Positions 54,129 through 62,139 of a stretch of DNA of 64,000 bases are shown here, piece after piece (position 1 is the first letter of the stretch; each line of letters begins with the position of its first letter). Origin of the DNA: Dolichospermum flos-aquae CCAP 1403/13F (lineage in GTDB: Bacteria > Cyanobacteriota > Cyanobacteriia > Cyanobacteriales > Nostocaceae). Made by a program: the position numbers and the translations under genes. The notes beneath the pieces were generated by a model. That model did no database searches. It was given only the letters and a program-made list of their open reading frames with translations, and was not told the DNA's origin. The stretch spans positions 2,524,501 through 2,588,500 of the forward strand of contig NZ_CP051206.1 of NCBI RefSeq assembly GCF_012516395.1, written 5' to 3'.

Positions 54129-54333
54129 AATACAATATGAATTAGAAGATGACTTAAAAGAAGAATATGATTTAAGTCAACTAAAAAATCCTATTCAGGG
54201 TAAATATTCTCAACGATATCAAGAAGGATATAGTGTTACTATTCATCATGAAGATGGGACAACGACAGTAGAACATTTCCCTAAACAAAATGATATGATT
54301 ATTCTTGATCCTGATGTGAAACAATATGAGTAA
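54118..54333 (+). CDS. Antitoxin-like small protein
   Basis: 71 residues. The pattern EYDLSQLKNPIQGKYSQRYQ, ending DMIILDPDVKQYE, resembles a widespread cyanobacterial antitoxin-like family (LKGGVRGKY type ending in a LDPDV motif). The middle part, YSVTIHHEDGTTTVEHF, is an unusual insertion. It overlaps the truncated PIN stop upstream and the UPF0175 gene downstream by 8 bp, suggesting a translationally coupled operon. No toxin is visible. Confidence 0.6.
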   Translation: MNDKIQYELEDDLKEEYDLSQLKNPIQGKYSQRYQEGYSVTIHHEDGTTTVEHFPKQNDMIILDPDVKQYE

Positions 54334-54577
54334 ACTAATCTTAGAAATTCCTGATCAAGTAACTGAGGGATTACGTCTACCTCCTGATGAACGTCTGCAT
54401 CGCATCCGCACTGAATTAGCAATTAGACTTTATCAAAAAGGGATTCTTTCTTTTGGGAAAGCCCGTGAATTGTCGCAATTAAGTAAATGGGAATTTCATG
54501 AGTTATTGGGACAAGAAAATATTGATCGTAGTTATGATTTAGAAGAGTTAGAAACAGATTTAGAGACATTTTCATAA
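54326..54577 (+). CDS. UPF0175 family antitoxin-like protein
   Basis: 83 residues. LPPDERLHRIRTELAIRLYQKGIL followed by FGKARELSQLSKWEFHELLG is the helix-turn-helix core of UPF0175 proteins, which usually sit upstream of a PIN (DUF3368) toxin. No such toxin follows; instead a minus-strand gene overlaps its last 46 bp. It appears complete and its own role is unclear. The 8-bp overlap with the upstream gene suggests co-translation. Confidence 0.75.
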   Translation: MSKLILEIPDQVTEGLRLPPDERLHRIRTELAIRLYQKGILSFGKARELSQLSKWEFHELLGQENIDRSYDLEELETDLETFS

Positions 54578-54735
54578 GCCTCAATTATTGTTCTTAATGT
54601 ATCTAATAAATTATAAAGAGGATGTTCTTCATTAGTACCAATTTCATCAAGTAAATCATTTAATCTTGAAATTGCTTGTTCATATTCTTCTTCATGCAGA
54701 ATATCTTTAAACACTATTTGCGTTTTGTTATCCAT
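54532..54735 (-). CDS. HigA-like antitoxin N-terminal region without HTH
   Basis: 67 residues from ATG 54735 (MDNKTQIVFKDIL); a longer upstream start at 54762 is possible. HEEEYEQAISRLNDLLDE and PLYNLLDTLRTIIEAYENV match the helical N-terminal region of HigA-like XRE antitoxins, which is normally followed by an HTH. No HTH is present before the stop. It overlaps the UPF0175 gene on the opposite strand and the end of the 462-residue gene upstream (22 bp), so it may be translated with that gene. Confidence 0.5.
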   Translation of the reverse strand: MDNKTQIVFKDILHEEEYEQAISRLNDLLDEIGTNEEHPLYNLLDTLRTIIEAYENVSKSVSNSSKS

Positions 54736-56102
54736 ATAACCAACCAAACCAAAAGAGTCCATCCCAAGGTAGCAATTATGCTTAAAATTAATGAAGCTGA
54801 AAAGTAATTTTTTGGTAATAAAGGTGAGTTGATCTTATCTATGTGCGTAGTGATAATACCGGAAAATATAGCACCACCACCCAAACCTATACCTAATACT
54901 TGTACTGTTGTTTCTAAAGAGCGATCGCTTTTAGCTTGTTCTATTTCCACTATACCACGAATTGAGTTAATGGCTTGATCTAATAATTGTGAACCATGTT
55001 GAAAATAGCCTAAATCGGCTTGAATTTGCCGTTTAAAGGTGACACAATTCTTATTTAGGAAAATTTCTAGAAAATCTAAATTTTCACCGTTTAAATTATG
55101 TTTTATTTGTGCTAATTTATCGCTATAATTATCTGCATTAATCACAATTGTATTTTGGGAATCTTCTAAACTTAAAAGTAATCTGGTATATTCAAGTGCT
55201 AATCTAGGAAACGCTCTTAACTGGTTTTGTAATTTCTTTAAATCCTGTCTGGTTATATCTTGATTGTTTTTCAGTTCGAGAATTTTATTAACTTCAGATT
55301 CTATATCTCTATACTTTTTATCTAAGTCTTTATATATAGCCCGACTGTCTTTATAAGCTTTGATTATCTTGCTATGACGAAAAAACAAATCTAGTAATTC
55401 TGAACAAGATTGTTCAAATTTATTTCCAGTTTCTTGTTTTGTAAATAAACAAATTAAAACTTGTTGATCTTGACTAGATTGATTTGGTAAACCATATTCA
55501 AATATCGGACTACCAAATAATTCACCTTGACGATAAAAAGGTGGAATTGTATTTTGATTAGGGAAAATTTGCTTTAAACATTCATCAGCTATTTTTTGAT
55601 GATCATTTTGAATTTTAGCATTATTTATCCAAGCTGTAATTAAAATAGTTTGTCCCAGAAATAAAGGATTTAATGGTAAAATTAAGCAATTATTGGGATT
55701 TAAAAGTTTGAGAAAATCAGTTTCTACATCTTCCGTAGGTTGGTTATTTTCCTGTTCTGGACGACGTAAATTTAACCACAAACCGTAACTATCAGAAATT
55801 CGACAAGGATAAGCGAAACCTGTAATTAAAATATCTTGTTGAGGAATTGGGTTAACATTCCCCTCCAAATATACAGCTACTTCATTTTGATCATTCAGAA
55901 TATCTACTTTATTAAATCCCTCATCTTTTTTAACATCAATTTTTTGACTGAGTTGTAAATCTTGTTTGAGAACTTCTTTAATAATATCATTACCACGTTC
56001 CCAGATAAACTTTAAATCTTTACTATCTATATTATCATCAAAATTTGAGCCTTTATAAAGTTGAAAAGTGAAAACGTGAATATTAGGTGCATATATTTTC
56101 AT
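54714..56102 (-). CDS. Coiled-coil protein with two C-terminal membrane helices, unknown
   Basis: 462 residues. An N-terminal mixed domain (about 1-230) contains LEGNVNPIPQQDILITGFAYP and NPLFLGQTILITAW. A helical coiled-coil region (about 240-300, YRDIESEVNKILELKN) and further helices follow. Two hydrophobic helices lie at about 403-424 and 432-457, with a very short loop, ending ITKRK. The soluble body plus helical stalk plus two C-terminal TMs is CorA-like in outline, but there is no GMN selectivity motif. It is third in a same-strand cluster after the CHAT protease and a small helical gene, and may be a membrane effector. Function is inference. Confidence 0.6.
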   Translation of the reverse strand: MKIYAPNIHVFTFQLYKGSNFDDNIDSKDLKFIWERGNDIIKEVLKQDLQLSQKIDVKKDEGFNKVDILNDQNEVAVYLEGNVNPIPQQDILITGFAYPCRISDSYGLWLNLRRPEQENNQPTEDVETDFLKLLNPNNCLILPLNPLFLGQTILITAWINNAKIQNDHQKIADECLKQIFPNQNTIPPFYRQGELFGSPIFEYGLPNQSSQDQQVLICLFTKQETGNKFEQSCSELLDLFFRHSKIIKAYKDSRAIYKDLDKKYRDIESEVNKILELKNNQDITRQDLKKLQNQLRAFPRLALEYTRLLLSLEDSQNTIVINADNYSDKLAQIKHNLNGENLDFLEIFLNKNCVTFKRQIQADLGYFQHGSQLLDQAINSIRGIVEIEQAKSDRSLETTVQVLGIGLGGGAIFSGIITTHIDKINSPLLPKNYFSASLILSIIATLGWTLLVWLVIWITKRK

Positions 56103-56215
56103 AATTTAGCTATACCAAATACGACTGAAATGTGAATTTTGACAAGATTTAAAAAACAGTTAATTTAAGCCCCGGTAACTGAAAATCGCCGCTACACAAA
56201 CAAATTCCGCCCGCG

Positions 56216-56246
56216 CAGACTAAAAATCAAGGATTTGATTTTGTCT
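56216..56246. repeat. Stem-loop repeat between the two-TM and small helical genes
   Basis: CAGACTAAAAATCAA and TTGATTTTGTCTG form an imperfect inverted pair. The surrounding 56170-56270 block (CGCCCGCGCAGAC, TGTGTAGACGCG) has the look of a dispersed cyanobacterial repeat. No gene lies in 56103-56309. Confidence 0.55.
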
Positions 56247-56309
56247 GTGTAGACGCGATTTCTAACCACCAGTTTAACTTGTATAATCAACCGATTTATT
56301 CATTTTTAA

Positions 56310-56651
56310 TTATGGGTTTTGGGCTGGTGTCTTTTTTTCTTTCAGTTTTTCTACGTCCTTTTGTAAAAGTCGGTAGCGATTTTCTACGGTGTTTTCTTCA
56401 TTTTCTGGTTTAGTTCTAGGGACTCTACCAATTTCCCTTTCCCGTTCTTCTAAAAAGACTGCATTTCTAACTTTTTCATAGTCAAGATACCATTGACGGA
56501 TAGCTTCTGCAACTACTTCCGGAGGTTCAGTTTCTATACCAGCGATAGTTTTTTGTAATTCTGTGATAGCATCTAAAGAAACGTCGGAAAAAACATAATC
56601 TTGGTTTCTCACGACTTCGGTAAATGCTTGGATAATTTGATTAGCTTCCAT
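56310..56651 (-). CDS. Small helical protein, possible effector-associated adaptor
   Basis: 113 residues from ATG 56651 (MEANQIIQAFTEVV). The first 70 residues are predicted helices, with VSLDAITELQKTIAGIE and EVVAEAIRQWYLDYEKV resembling the compact helical effector-associated domains that occur beside CHAT and NACHT proteins in cyanobacteria. The rest (EEREREIGRVPRTKPENEE onward) is charged and probably a coiled coil. Recruitment of a partner is inferred from size, fold type and location between a CHAT protease and a two-TM protein. Confidence 0.55.
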   Translation of the reverse strand: MEANQIIQAFTEVVRNQDYVFSDVSLDAITELQKTIAGIETEPPEVVAEAIRQWYLDYEKVRNAVFLEEREREIGRVPRTKPENEENTVENRYRLLQKDVEKLKEKKTPAQNP

Positions 56652-56693
56652 AGGTTTAGTTTGTGAATTGATTAGTATTTTAGCTGATTTTAA

Positions 56694-56806
56694 CTCGTTC
56701 CCAGACTCTGGCTGGGAATGCAGTTTTTCAGGCTCGGCCTGAAGTAAAATGATATAGTGGAGGTAGAGCCTCTGCAATTCATTCCCGGTCAGAGACAGGG
56801 AACGAG
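56694..56806. repeat. 113-bp MITE-like element with CTCGTTCCC ends
   Basis: Bounded by CTCGTTCCC (56694-56702) and GGGAACGAG (56798-56806). Inside are CCAGACTCTGGCTGGGAATG, AGGCTCGGCCT and GAGGTAGAGCCTC, a series of nested inverted repeats known from many cyanobacterial intergenic regions. It lies in the 378-bp gap between the small helical gene and the CHAT gene. Confidence 0.8.
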
Positions 56807-56869
56807 GGAAAACGCACTCGCATAAACTAGAAAGTCAAAATTTATAAAAATTGATTCTAGGATTAATAT

Positions 56870-56887
56870 AGTCGGTTTTAACCGACT
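56870..56887. repeat. 18-bp perfect palindrome AGTCGGTTTTAACCGACT
   Basis: Exact palindrome, followed by a second small hairpin AGAGAATTTATTCTCT (about 56901-56916). Both are short dispersed motifs, also in the gap upstream of the small helical gene. The rest of 56807-57029 has no gene. Confidence 0.75.
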
Positions 56888-57029
56888 TTAGCTTTTAGAC
56901 AGAGAATTTATTCTCTGGCTTAAGAATACATCAATTTTCATTAATTTGACACTTACAATCACTGCTAAATCTCTACATGAAATAATACGAAATTTTTGAT
57001 AATGTTGGGTTTCACTTTGTCAACTCAAC

Positions 57030-59915
57030 CTACATTACAGGAGAAACGGCACAAAAAGCAGCCCAAAAATATGGTTGGTTAAATGGTTGATGTTCGGGTC
57101 TACATTGCTTAGATAATGAATTAATAATGTTCTCTTTTTGTTCCTCCTTTATTTCAGTTTTCTGCTTCAACCAATCAATGATTTCTACCTGTGTAGCTTT
57201 GCGTAACCATTCCTGGACTGTGTTTAATGCCAATGTGATATCCTGGGAATTATTGGCGATATTTTCATATAATTTAATCATTAAAATAGCGGTGTGAACA
57301 TCACTCACAGTCCACAAACTGCTAACAATATTAACTGCACCGGCTTTCATAAAACCACTGGATAAACCAATAAATTCATCACTGTTACTTCTAACATCAA
57401 TTACGCCGGTTTCGCAAGCAGAAAGACAAACAAGATAACATTGAGGGAGATTTAATTCTAAGATATCTGCTAATGTCAAACATTTTGATAAATCAATAGC
57501 AGTTTCTTCATTAATTCTCACATAACGAGATGAATATGTTGTCAAAAGTGAAGCATTAACTTCCGAATCAGCGAGTTGTAAAGCTGATTTTAATGGTGAT
57601 AATAAATTAAACTTACCGTGACAAGAAAAATGTAACCATTGGGAATTAGTAAAGTTATTAAATGTGGTAGTTTCTTGTAAATTGGCTTTGCTGGCCTCAT
57701 CATTTTTGAGGATTTGCTGGGGGTGGAAATTAGCTGCAATTGTTTCCACTTCAGTGTTAGTAAAAGGTAAATTGTTATTAGGATCTTGAATTGCAAATAG
57801 GTTACTTAATCTTGTTCTCTCTCCTTCTAGGAGAGAGTTAGACAGAGGTTCTAATCTTGTTCTCTCTCTTTGTAGAATAGGGTTAGAAAGACGTTCTTTA
57901 GCAATATTCAAAAGTTGACAACTGGGTGCATAACTGACACCACCAGGATATTTATCAAATAAATATTCTGAATTTGTAGATAAAGGAATAGCATGCAAAG
58001 GTAATAAGTGTAAATAACGGTGGGGAATGATAATTATTTTTTGAATATCCTTTGGAACTTGGGCAATTATTTGATTAATATGGAAAATTTCTGCAAGTTC
58101 GGTAAGTTGATAATTTAAATTATTTCGCCATTTCTTACGGTCGGAATAGTAAAGGGTGAGATATTTATTAATCCAATCTCTGAATTGATCTAAATCTTCC
58201 TCTGTAGATTTCCAAATTATTGGTTTATCGTTGTTTTTGGTAATAATGAAAGCCCGGAAACAATCATTAAAAATGTAAAATTGAATAATTGCAGTTTTCT
58301 CATCTAACAGATTTTGAATTTCTGAATATTCAATTGGTGTAAAATCAACCTTTTCAGCAATCAATTCTACTAAATTGCGGGTTTTACTGCGTTCAATATA
58401 ACTGATAGCTTCCCTTTCTTTACCCAGCACTAAACAAACTTCCACCATGCGTACAAAAAGTTGATTCCATTCTTCTGCTTGTTTGCGTTTACTTTCTTCC
58501 CCAGAAATAATTTCCCCCCGTATATCTTCAACTGTGACAAGGGCAGATTTAAAGGTATCGTAAGCTAAATCAAACTGTTGTGATTCTTGATAAAGAATAC
58601 CCAAATTGAATAAAGTTTGAGCATTTTCTACAGGAAAATCGGTGCGGGTACTCACTTCTAAAGCTTGCTCATAAGCTGCAATGGCATTTTCCCGATTATC
58701 CGCTTTATCTCCCCTGATTCTATCTCTGTAGGCATTCCCCAGATTATTTTGCGTACCTGCCCAATCTACAGGAAAATTGGTGCGGGTTCTCACTTTTAAA
58801 GCATTATTATAAGCTGCAATGGCATTTTCCAGATTATCCGCTTTATCTCCCCTGATTCTGAATAAGTAGGCATTTCCCAGATTATTTTGCTTACCTGCCC
58901 AATCTACAGGAAAATCGGTGCGGGGTTTCACTTTTAAAGCTTCATTATAAGCTGCGATGGCATTTTCCAGATTATCCGCTTTATCACCCCTGATTCTACC
59001 ACAGTAGGCTATCCCCAGATTATTTTGCGTCGTTGCCCAATCTACAGGAAAATCGGTGCGGGTTCTCACTTTTAAAGCTTCATTATAAGCTGCGATGGCA
59101 TTTTCCAGATTATCGGCTTTATCACCCCTGATTCTCTTAAAGTAGGCTATCCCCAGATTATTTTGCGTCATTGCCCATTGTACAGGAAAATCGGTGCGGG
59201 TACTCACTTCTAAAGCTTGAATATAAGCTGCGATGGCATTTTCCAGATTATCCGCTTTATCTCCCCTGATTCTATCTCTGTAGGCAGTCCCCAGATTATT
59301 TTGTAAATTTCCCCATTGTTCTGGAGAAGTTTCACGGGTGAAAACAGTGGCAACTATTTCATAACCAGTAATAGCAATTTCCACATTATCAGGTTTGTTA
59401 CCTAAAGGAAATTGCTGTATCAAATTACTAAAGTTACCTATCACTTCAGCGATGGATTTTGCTGTGTCTGGTTCTGCTTCTTCTAGTGTATTTGTTGCCC
59501 AAACCTGTAATAATTTAACAAAGGTGAGATTAAGTTTATCCGTATTTGCAGCCAGTAAAGGGTAAACTACCTGGGGATTAACTTTACTTTCTGCGGTTGC
59601 TTGTAATACTTCTAATAAAAATTGTAAATAGGTATCAAAATTTGCTTGATTAAGCGGCGTTTCTGGTTCTGGAGTATTCCCATTTGGGGGTATATCTAAC
59701 TCTTCACTGAGTTGAGAAGCTAACCCCAGCAACCAGTTAGCAGTATTTTCCTCTCCCTGTTGGGTAAAGGTCGCTGCTACCTCTACCACCACTTGTAAAA
59801 AATCAACATCGAGTAATTCCCTGTTAGCTTGTAATATAGCCGCTTCTTCACCATGGGGACAACTAAGCAGTTGTTGAATTAGCTGTTGATATGCCTGTAG
59901 ACGCTGTTCATTCAT
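57030..59915 (-). CDS. TPR-CHAT protease
   Basis: 961 residues from MNEQRLQAYQQL (ATG 59915); a longer frame to 59957 is unlikely because this start is conserved in the family. Residues about 200-450 carry TPRs: five 46-residue units with the repeated core RIRGDKADNLENAIAAY. The C-terminal third is a CHAT caspase-like domain: H766 in LHFSCHGKF and C834 in CLSACETGV, with FMKAGAVNIVSSLWTV following. Both catalytic residues are intact. CHAT proteases with TPR sensors cleave partner proteins in regulated cell death or defence (as in TPR-CHAT of type III-E CRISPR), but no CRISPR genes are here. It heads a same-strand cluster with a small helical and a two-TM protein. Confidence 0.92.
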   Translation of the reverse strand: MNEQRLQAYQQLIQQLLSCPHGEEAAILQANRELLDVDFLQVVVEVAATFTQQGEENTANWLLGLASQLSEELDIPPNGNTPEPETPLNQANFDTYLQFLLEVLQATAESKVNPQVVYPLLAANTDKLNLTFVKLLQVWATNTLEEAEPDTAKSIAEVIGNFSNLIQQFPLGNKPDNVEIAITGYEIVATVFTRETSPEQWGNLQNNLGTAYRDRIRGDKADNLENAIAAYIQALEVSTRTDFPVQWAMTQNNLGIAYFKRIRGDKADNLENAIAAYNEALKVRTRTDFPVDWATTQNNLGIAYCGRIRGDKADNLENAIAAYNEALKVKPRTDFPVDWAGKQNNLGNAYLFRIRGDKADNLENAIAAYNNALKVRTRTNFPVDWAGTQNNLGNAYRDRIRGDKADNRENAIAAYEQALEVSTRTDFPVENAQTLFNLGILYQESQQFDLAYDTFKSALVTVEDIRGEIISGEESKRKQAEEWNQLFVRMVEVCLVLGKEREAISYIERSKTRNLVELIAEKVDFTPIEYSEIQNLLDEKTAIIQFYIFNDCFRAFIITKNNDKPIIWKSTEEDLDQFRDWINKYLTLYYSDRKKWRNNLNYQLTELAEIFHINQIIAQVPKDIQKIIIIPHRYLHLLPLHAIPLSTNSEYLFDKYPGGVSYAPSCQLLNIAKERLSNPILQRERTRLEPLSNSLLEGERTRLSNLFAIQDPNNNLPFTNTEVETIAANFHPQQILKNDEASKANLQETTTFNNFTNSQWLHFSCHGKFNLLSPLKSALQLADSEVNASLLTTYSSRYVRINEETAIDLSKCLTLADILELNLPQCYLVCLSACETGVIDVRSNSDEFIGLSSGFMKAGAVNIVSSLWTVSDVHTAILMIKLYENIANNSQDITLALNTVQEWLRKATQVEIIDWLKQKTEIKEEQKENIINSLSKQCRPEHQPFNQPYFWAAFCAVSPVM
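58620..59310 (-). repeat. Five 138-bp in-frame tandem repeats in the CHAT gene
   Basis: The segment CCGCTTTATC(T/A)CCCCTGATTC recurs exactly every 138 bp, at about 58694, 58832, 58970, 59108 and 59246. Each copy encodes one 46-residue TPR unit. Nucleotide identity is high, and the variable residues cluster at the tip of the first helix (for example YRDR, YFKR, YCGR, YLFR after NNLGxA). Confidence 0.93.
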
Positions 59916-59989
59916 AAATTTGGACTGGGTTGGGGTAGCATTTAGATGATGCTTCAATAGTATTTTCCCATATTTCGGACAATATTATC

Positions 59990-60259
59990 CTAAAAATCCT
60001 CAAATCCTGGAAATCCTGATTCAGACAATTAATTATCCTGAAAATCCTCAAATCCTGGACATCCTGATTCTGACAATTAATTATCCTGTAAATCCTCAAA
60101 TCCTGGACATCCTGATTCTGACAAAAAAATCATCAGCCGGTGCGTCAGATGCGATTATTTAGTGATCATGAATAGATTTTCAATTCTGACGCACCCTACA
60201 AAATCCCTATCCTGTTAATCCTTAAATCCTGGACATCCTGATTCAGACAATTAATTATC
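59990..60259. repeat. 48-bp tandem repeats, three adjacent and one distant
   Basis: Units start at 59990, 60038 and 60086, and again at 60212 after a 78-bp interruption; the core is AATCCTCAAATCCTGGACAT. A GTGCGTCAG...CTGACGCAC inverted pair lies in the interruption (60139-60197). The region is part of the 441-bp gap between the CHAT gene and frmA, and has no gene. Confidence 0.85.
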
Positions 60260-60269
60260 CTGTAAAATT

Positions 60270-60334
60270 ATCCAAGGTGCGCGAATGGTAAGCACAAACT
60301 ATGATTATTTGGGTAGATATTAATCCCAAAAACG
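60270..60334 (+). other. Duplicated fragment of frmA upstream of the gene
   Basis: This stretch resembles the interior of frmA at 60963-61027: both read ATCCAAGG(T/G)GCGCGAATGG at the start and GTAGATATTAATCCCAAAAA at the end, with several differences in between. It ends 22 bp before the frmA start and probably derives from an old tandem duplication. It now lies in the frmA leader. Confidence 0.8.
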
Positions 60335-60356
60335 AACCTTAAAGGAGAATTGCATC

Positions 60357-61466
60357 TTGGAAGTTAAAGCAGCAATAGCATACACCGCAGGAAAACCCCT
60401 CACAATTGAAACCGTAGAATTAGCACCACCACAAGCAGGAGAAGTATTAATTGAGATTAAAGCCAGTGGGGTTTGTCATACTGATGCTTTTACCCTGTCT
60501 GGTGATGATCCTGAAGGTTTATTTCCGGCAATTTTAGGACATGAAGGCGCTGGTATAGTTGTCGAAGTAGGGGCTGATGTCAAAAGTCTCAAACCTGGAG
60601 ATCATGTAATTCCTTTATACACTCCCGAATGTCGGCAATGTGATTATTGTTTAAGTTTCAAAACCAATCTCTGTCAAGCAATTCGCGGCACACAAGGACG
60701 GGGATTAATGCCCGATGGTACTAGCCGTTTTAGTATCGGTGGAGACATGATTCACCATTATATGGGTACATCCACCTTCGCTAATTATACGGTATTGCCA
60801 GAAATCGCCGTTGCTAAAATTCGGGAAGATGCCCCTTTTGATAAAGTTTGTTATATCGGTTGTGGTGTGACAACAGGAATTGGTGCAGTTGTGAATACAG
60901 CTAAAGTAGAACCAGGCGCAAATGTGGTAGTTTTCGGTTTGGGTGGCATTGGCTTAAATGTGATCCAAGGGGCGCGAATGGTGGGCGCAAATAAGATTAT
61001 TGGTGTAGATATTAATCCCAAAAAACGGGCTTTAGCTGAAAAATTTGGCATGACACATTTTGTCAATCCCCAAGAAGTTGCAGGTGATTTAGTTCCTTAT
61101 TTGGTAGATTTAACAAACGGTGGTGCTGACTATTCCTTTGAATGTATTGGTAATGTCAATATCATGCGTCAAGCTTTAGAATGTTGTCATAAAGGTTGGG
61201 GTGTAAGTGTGATTATTGGTGTAGCTGGTGCAGGTAAAGAAATCAGCACTCGTCCCTTTCAATTAGTAACTGGCAGGGTTTGGAAAGGTTCGGCTTTTGG
61301 TGGTGCAAGAGGGCGGACAGATGTACCGAAAATAGTAGATTGGTATATGGATGGTAAGATTAATATTGATGATTTAATTACTCATGTGATGCCGATTGAA
61401 AAGATTAATGATGCTTTTGATTTGATGCACAAGGGGGAATCTATTCGGAGTGTGGTGACTTTTTAG
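60357..61466 (+). CDS. frmA: S-(hydroxymethyl)glutathione dehydrogenase / class III alcohol dehydrogenase
   Basis: 369 residues from a TTG start, preceded by AAAGGAGA at 9 bp; the first residues [10 protein letters not shown] match the family start exactly. Catalytic zinc ligands are C40, H62 and E63 (GHEGAG) with a later Cys in YIGCGVTTG. Structural zinc is bound by C92, C95, C98 and C106. [11 protein letters not shown] near 193-203 is the NAD motif. The enzyme oxidises the glutathione adduct of formaldehyde to S-formylglutathione. No esterase partner is adjacent. Non-ATG start and a duplicated leader are the only oddities. Confidence 0.95.
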   Translation: MEVKAAIAYTAGKPLTIETVELAPPQAGEVLIEIKASGVCHTDAFTLSGDDPEGLFPAILGHEGAGIVVEVGADVKSLKPGDHVIPLYTPECRQCDYCLSFKTNLCQAIRGTQGRGLMPDGTSRFSIGGDMIHHYMGTSTFANYTVLPEIAVAKIREDAPFDKVCYIGCGVTTGIGAVVNTAKVEPGANVVVFGLGGIGLNVIQGARMVGANKIIGVDINPKKRALAEKFGMTHFVNPQEVAGDLVPYLVDLTNGGADYSFECIGNVNIMRQALECCHKGWGVSVIIGVAGAGKEISTRPFQLVTGRVWKGSAFGGARGRTDVPKIVDWYMDGKINIDDLITHVMPIEKINDAFDLMHKGESIRSVVTF

Positions 61467-61472
61467 GTTTTT

Positions 61473-61510
61473 GTTTCGCGCAAAGACGCTAAGGAGCAAA
61501 GGCGCAAAGG
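61473..61510. repeat. CTTTGCG-type dispersed repeat (reverse sense)
   Basis: GTTTCGCGCAAAGACGCTAA with AGGAGCAAAGGCGCAAAGG, starting 7 bp after the frmA stop. Inverse copy of the element at 62094-62133. Confidence 0.7.
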
Positions 61511-61553
61511 AAGAAGGGAGTTATAATTAATTCAACGTTACTAGGTTTTAATT

Positions 61554-62045
61554 ATGCAGTCACCAAGGGCGAAAGAATCCGCTGTCAACCTGAATCTTTA
61601 TGAAACGGATTTTTATGCCTGGACTCAACAACAGGCTAATTTATTACGTTATCAGCTATGGAATCAAGTTGATTTAGTTAATTTAATTGAGGAAGTTGAA
61701 TCTTTGGGGAGAAGGGAACGCCAAGAATTAAGAAATCGTCTGATTATTTTAATTGGACATTTACTCAAGTGGGAATATCAATCGTCAAAACGTAGTCGGA
61801 GTTGGTTAGCAACTATTCGGATTCAACGGCGGGATATCATAAAATTACTGAATGAAAATCCTAGTTTACAGTCTTCTCTAGAAGTAGCACTTGAGGAAGC
61901 TTATGAAAATGCTAGGGATTTAGCATCAGGAGAAACAAATTTACCTTTATCAACTTTTTCTCCGCAATGCCTATATTTATGGGAAGATTTAATTAACTTA
62001 AACTTTTATCCTGGTGACGTTGCAAATGATAATTTGATGCAATAA
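61554..62045 (+). CDS. DUF29 domain protein
   Basis: 163 residues, helical and soluble. LYETDFYAWTQQQANLLRY, VDLVNLIEEVESLGRRERQ and LLKWEYQSSKRSRSWLATI are the diagnostic DUF29 stretches. The family is greatly expanded in cyanobacteria and its function is unknown. Length is normal. The first codons (QSPRAKESAVN) precede the usual start LNLYETDFY, and a start further in is possible. It lies between the divergent-facing frmA and hemW genes with repeat copies on both sides. Confidence 0.88.
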   Translation: MQSPRAKESAVNLNLYETDFYAWTQQQANLLRYQLWNQVDLVNLIEEVESLGRRERQELRNRLIILIGHLLKWEYQSSKRSRSWLATIRIQRRDIIKLLNENPSLQSSLEVALEEAYENARDLASGETNLPLSTFSPQCLYLWEDLINLNFYPGDVANDNLMQ

Positions 62046-62093
62046 TCGGCATTGCTAAATTAAAATATAAAATTGGAAACTCACAAATTTCAA

Positions 62094-62133
62094 ACTTTGC
62101 GCCTTTGCTTCTTTGCGCCTTTGCGCGAAACAT
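62094..62133. repeat. CTTTGCG-type dispersed repeat
   Basis: Nearly identical to the copy at 2023-2061, including GCGCGAAACATAATTC at the end. It lies just beyond the hemW stop. Confidence 0.7.
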
Positions 62134-62139
62134 AATTCA

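Noticed and set aside
57030-59915. Type III-E CRISPR TPR-CHAT
   Set aside because: No gRAMP effector, cas1 or CRISPR array is present; only the general protease architecture is shared.
59990-60259. CRISPR-like array
   Set aside because: The units are contiguous 48-bp tandem repeats without unique spacers, and there are no cas genes.
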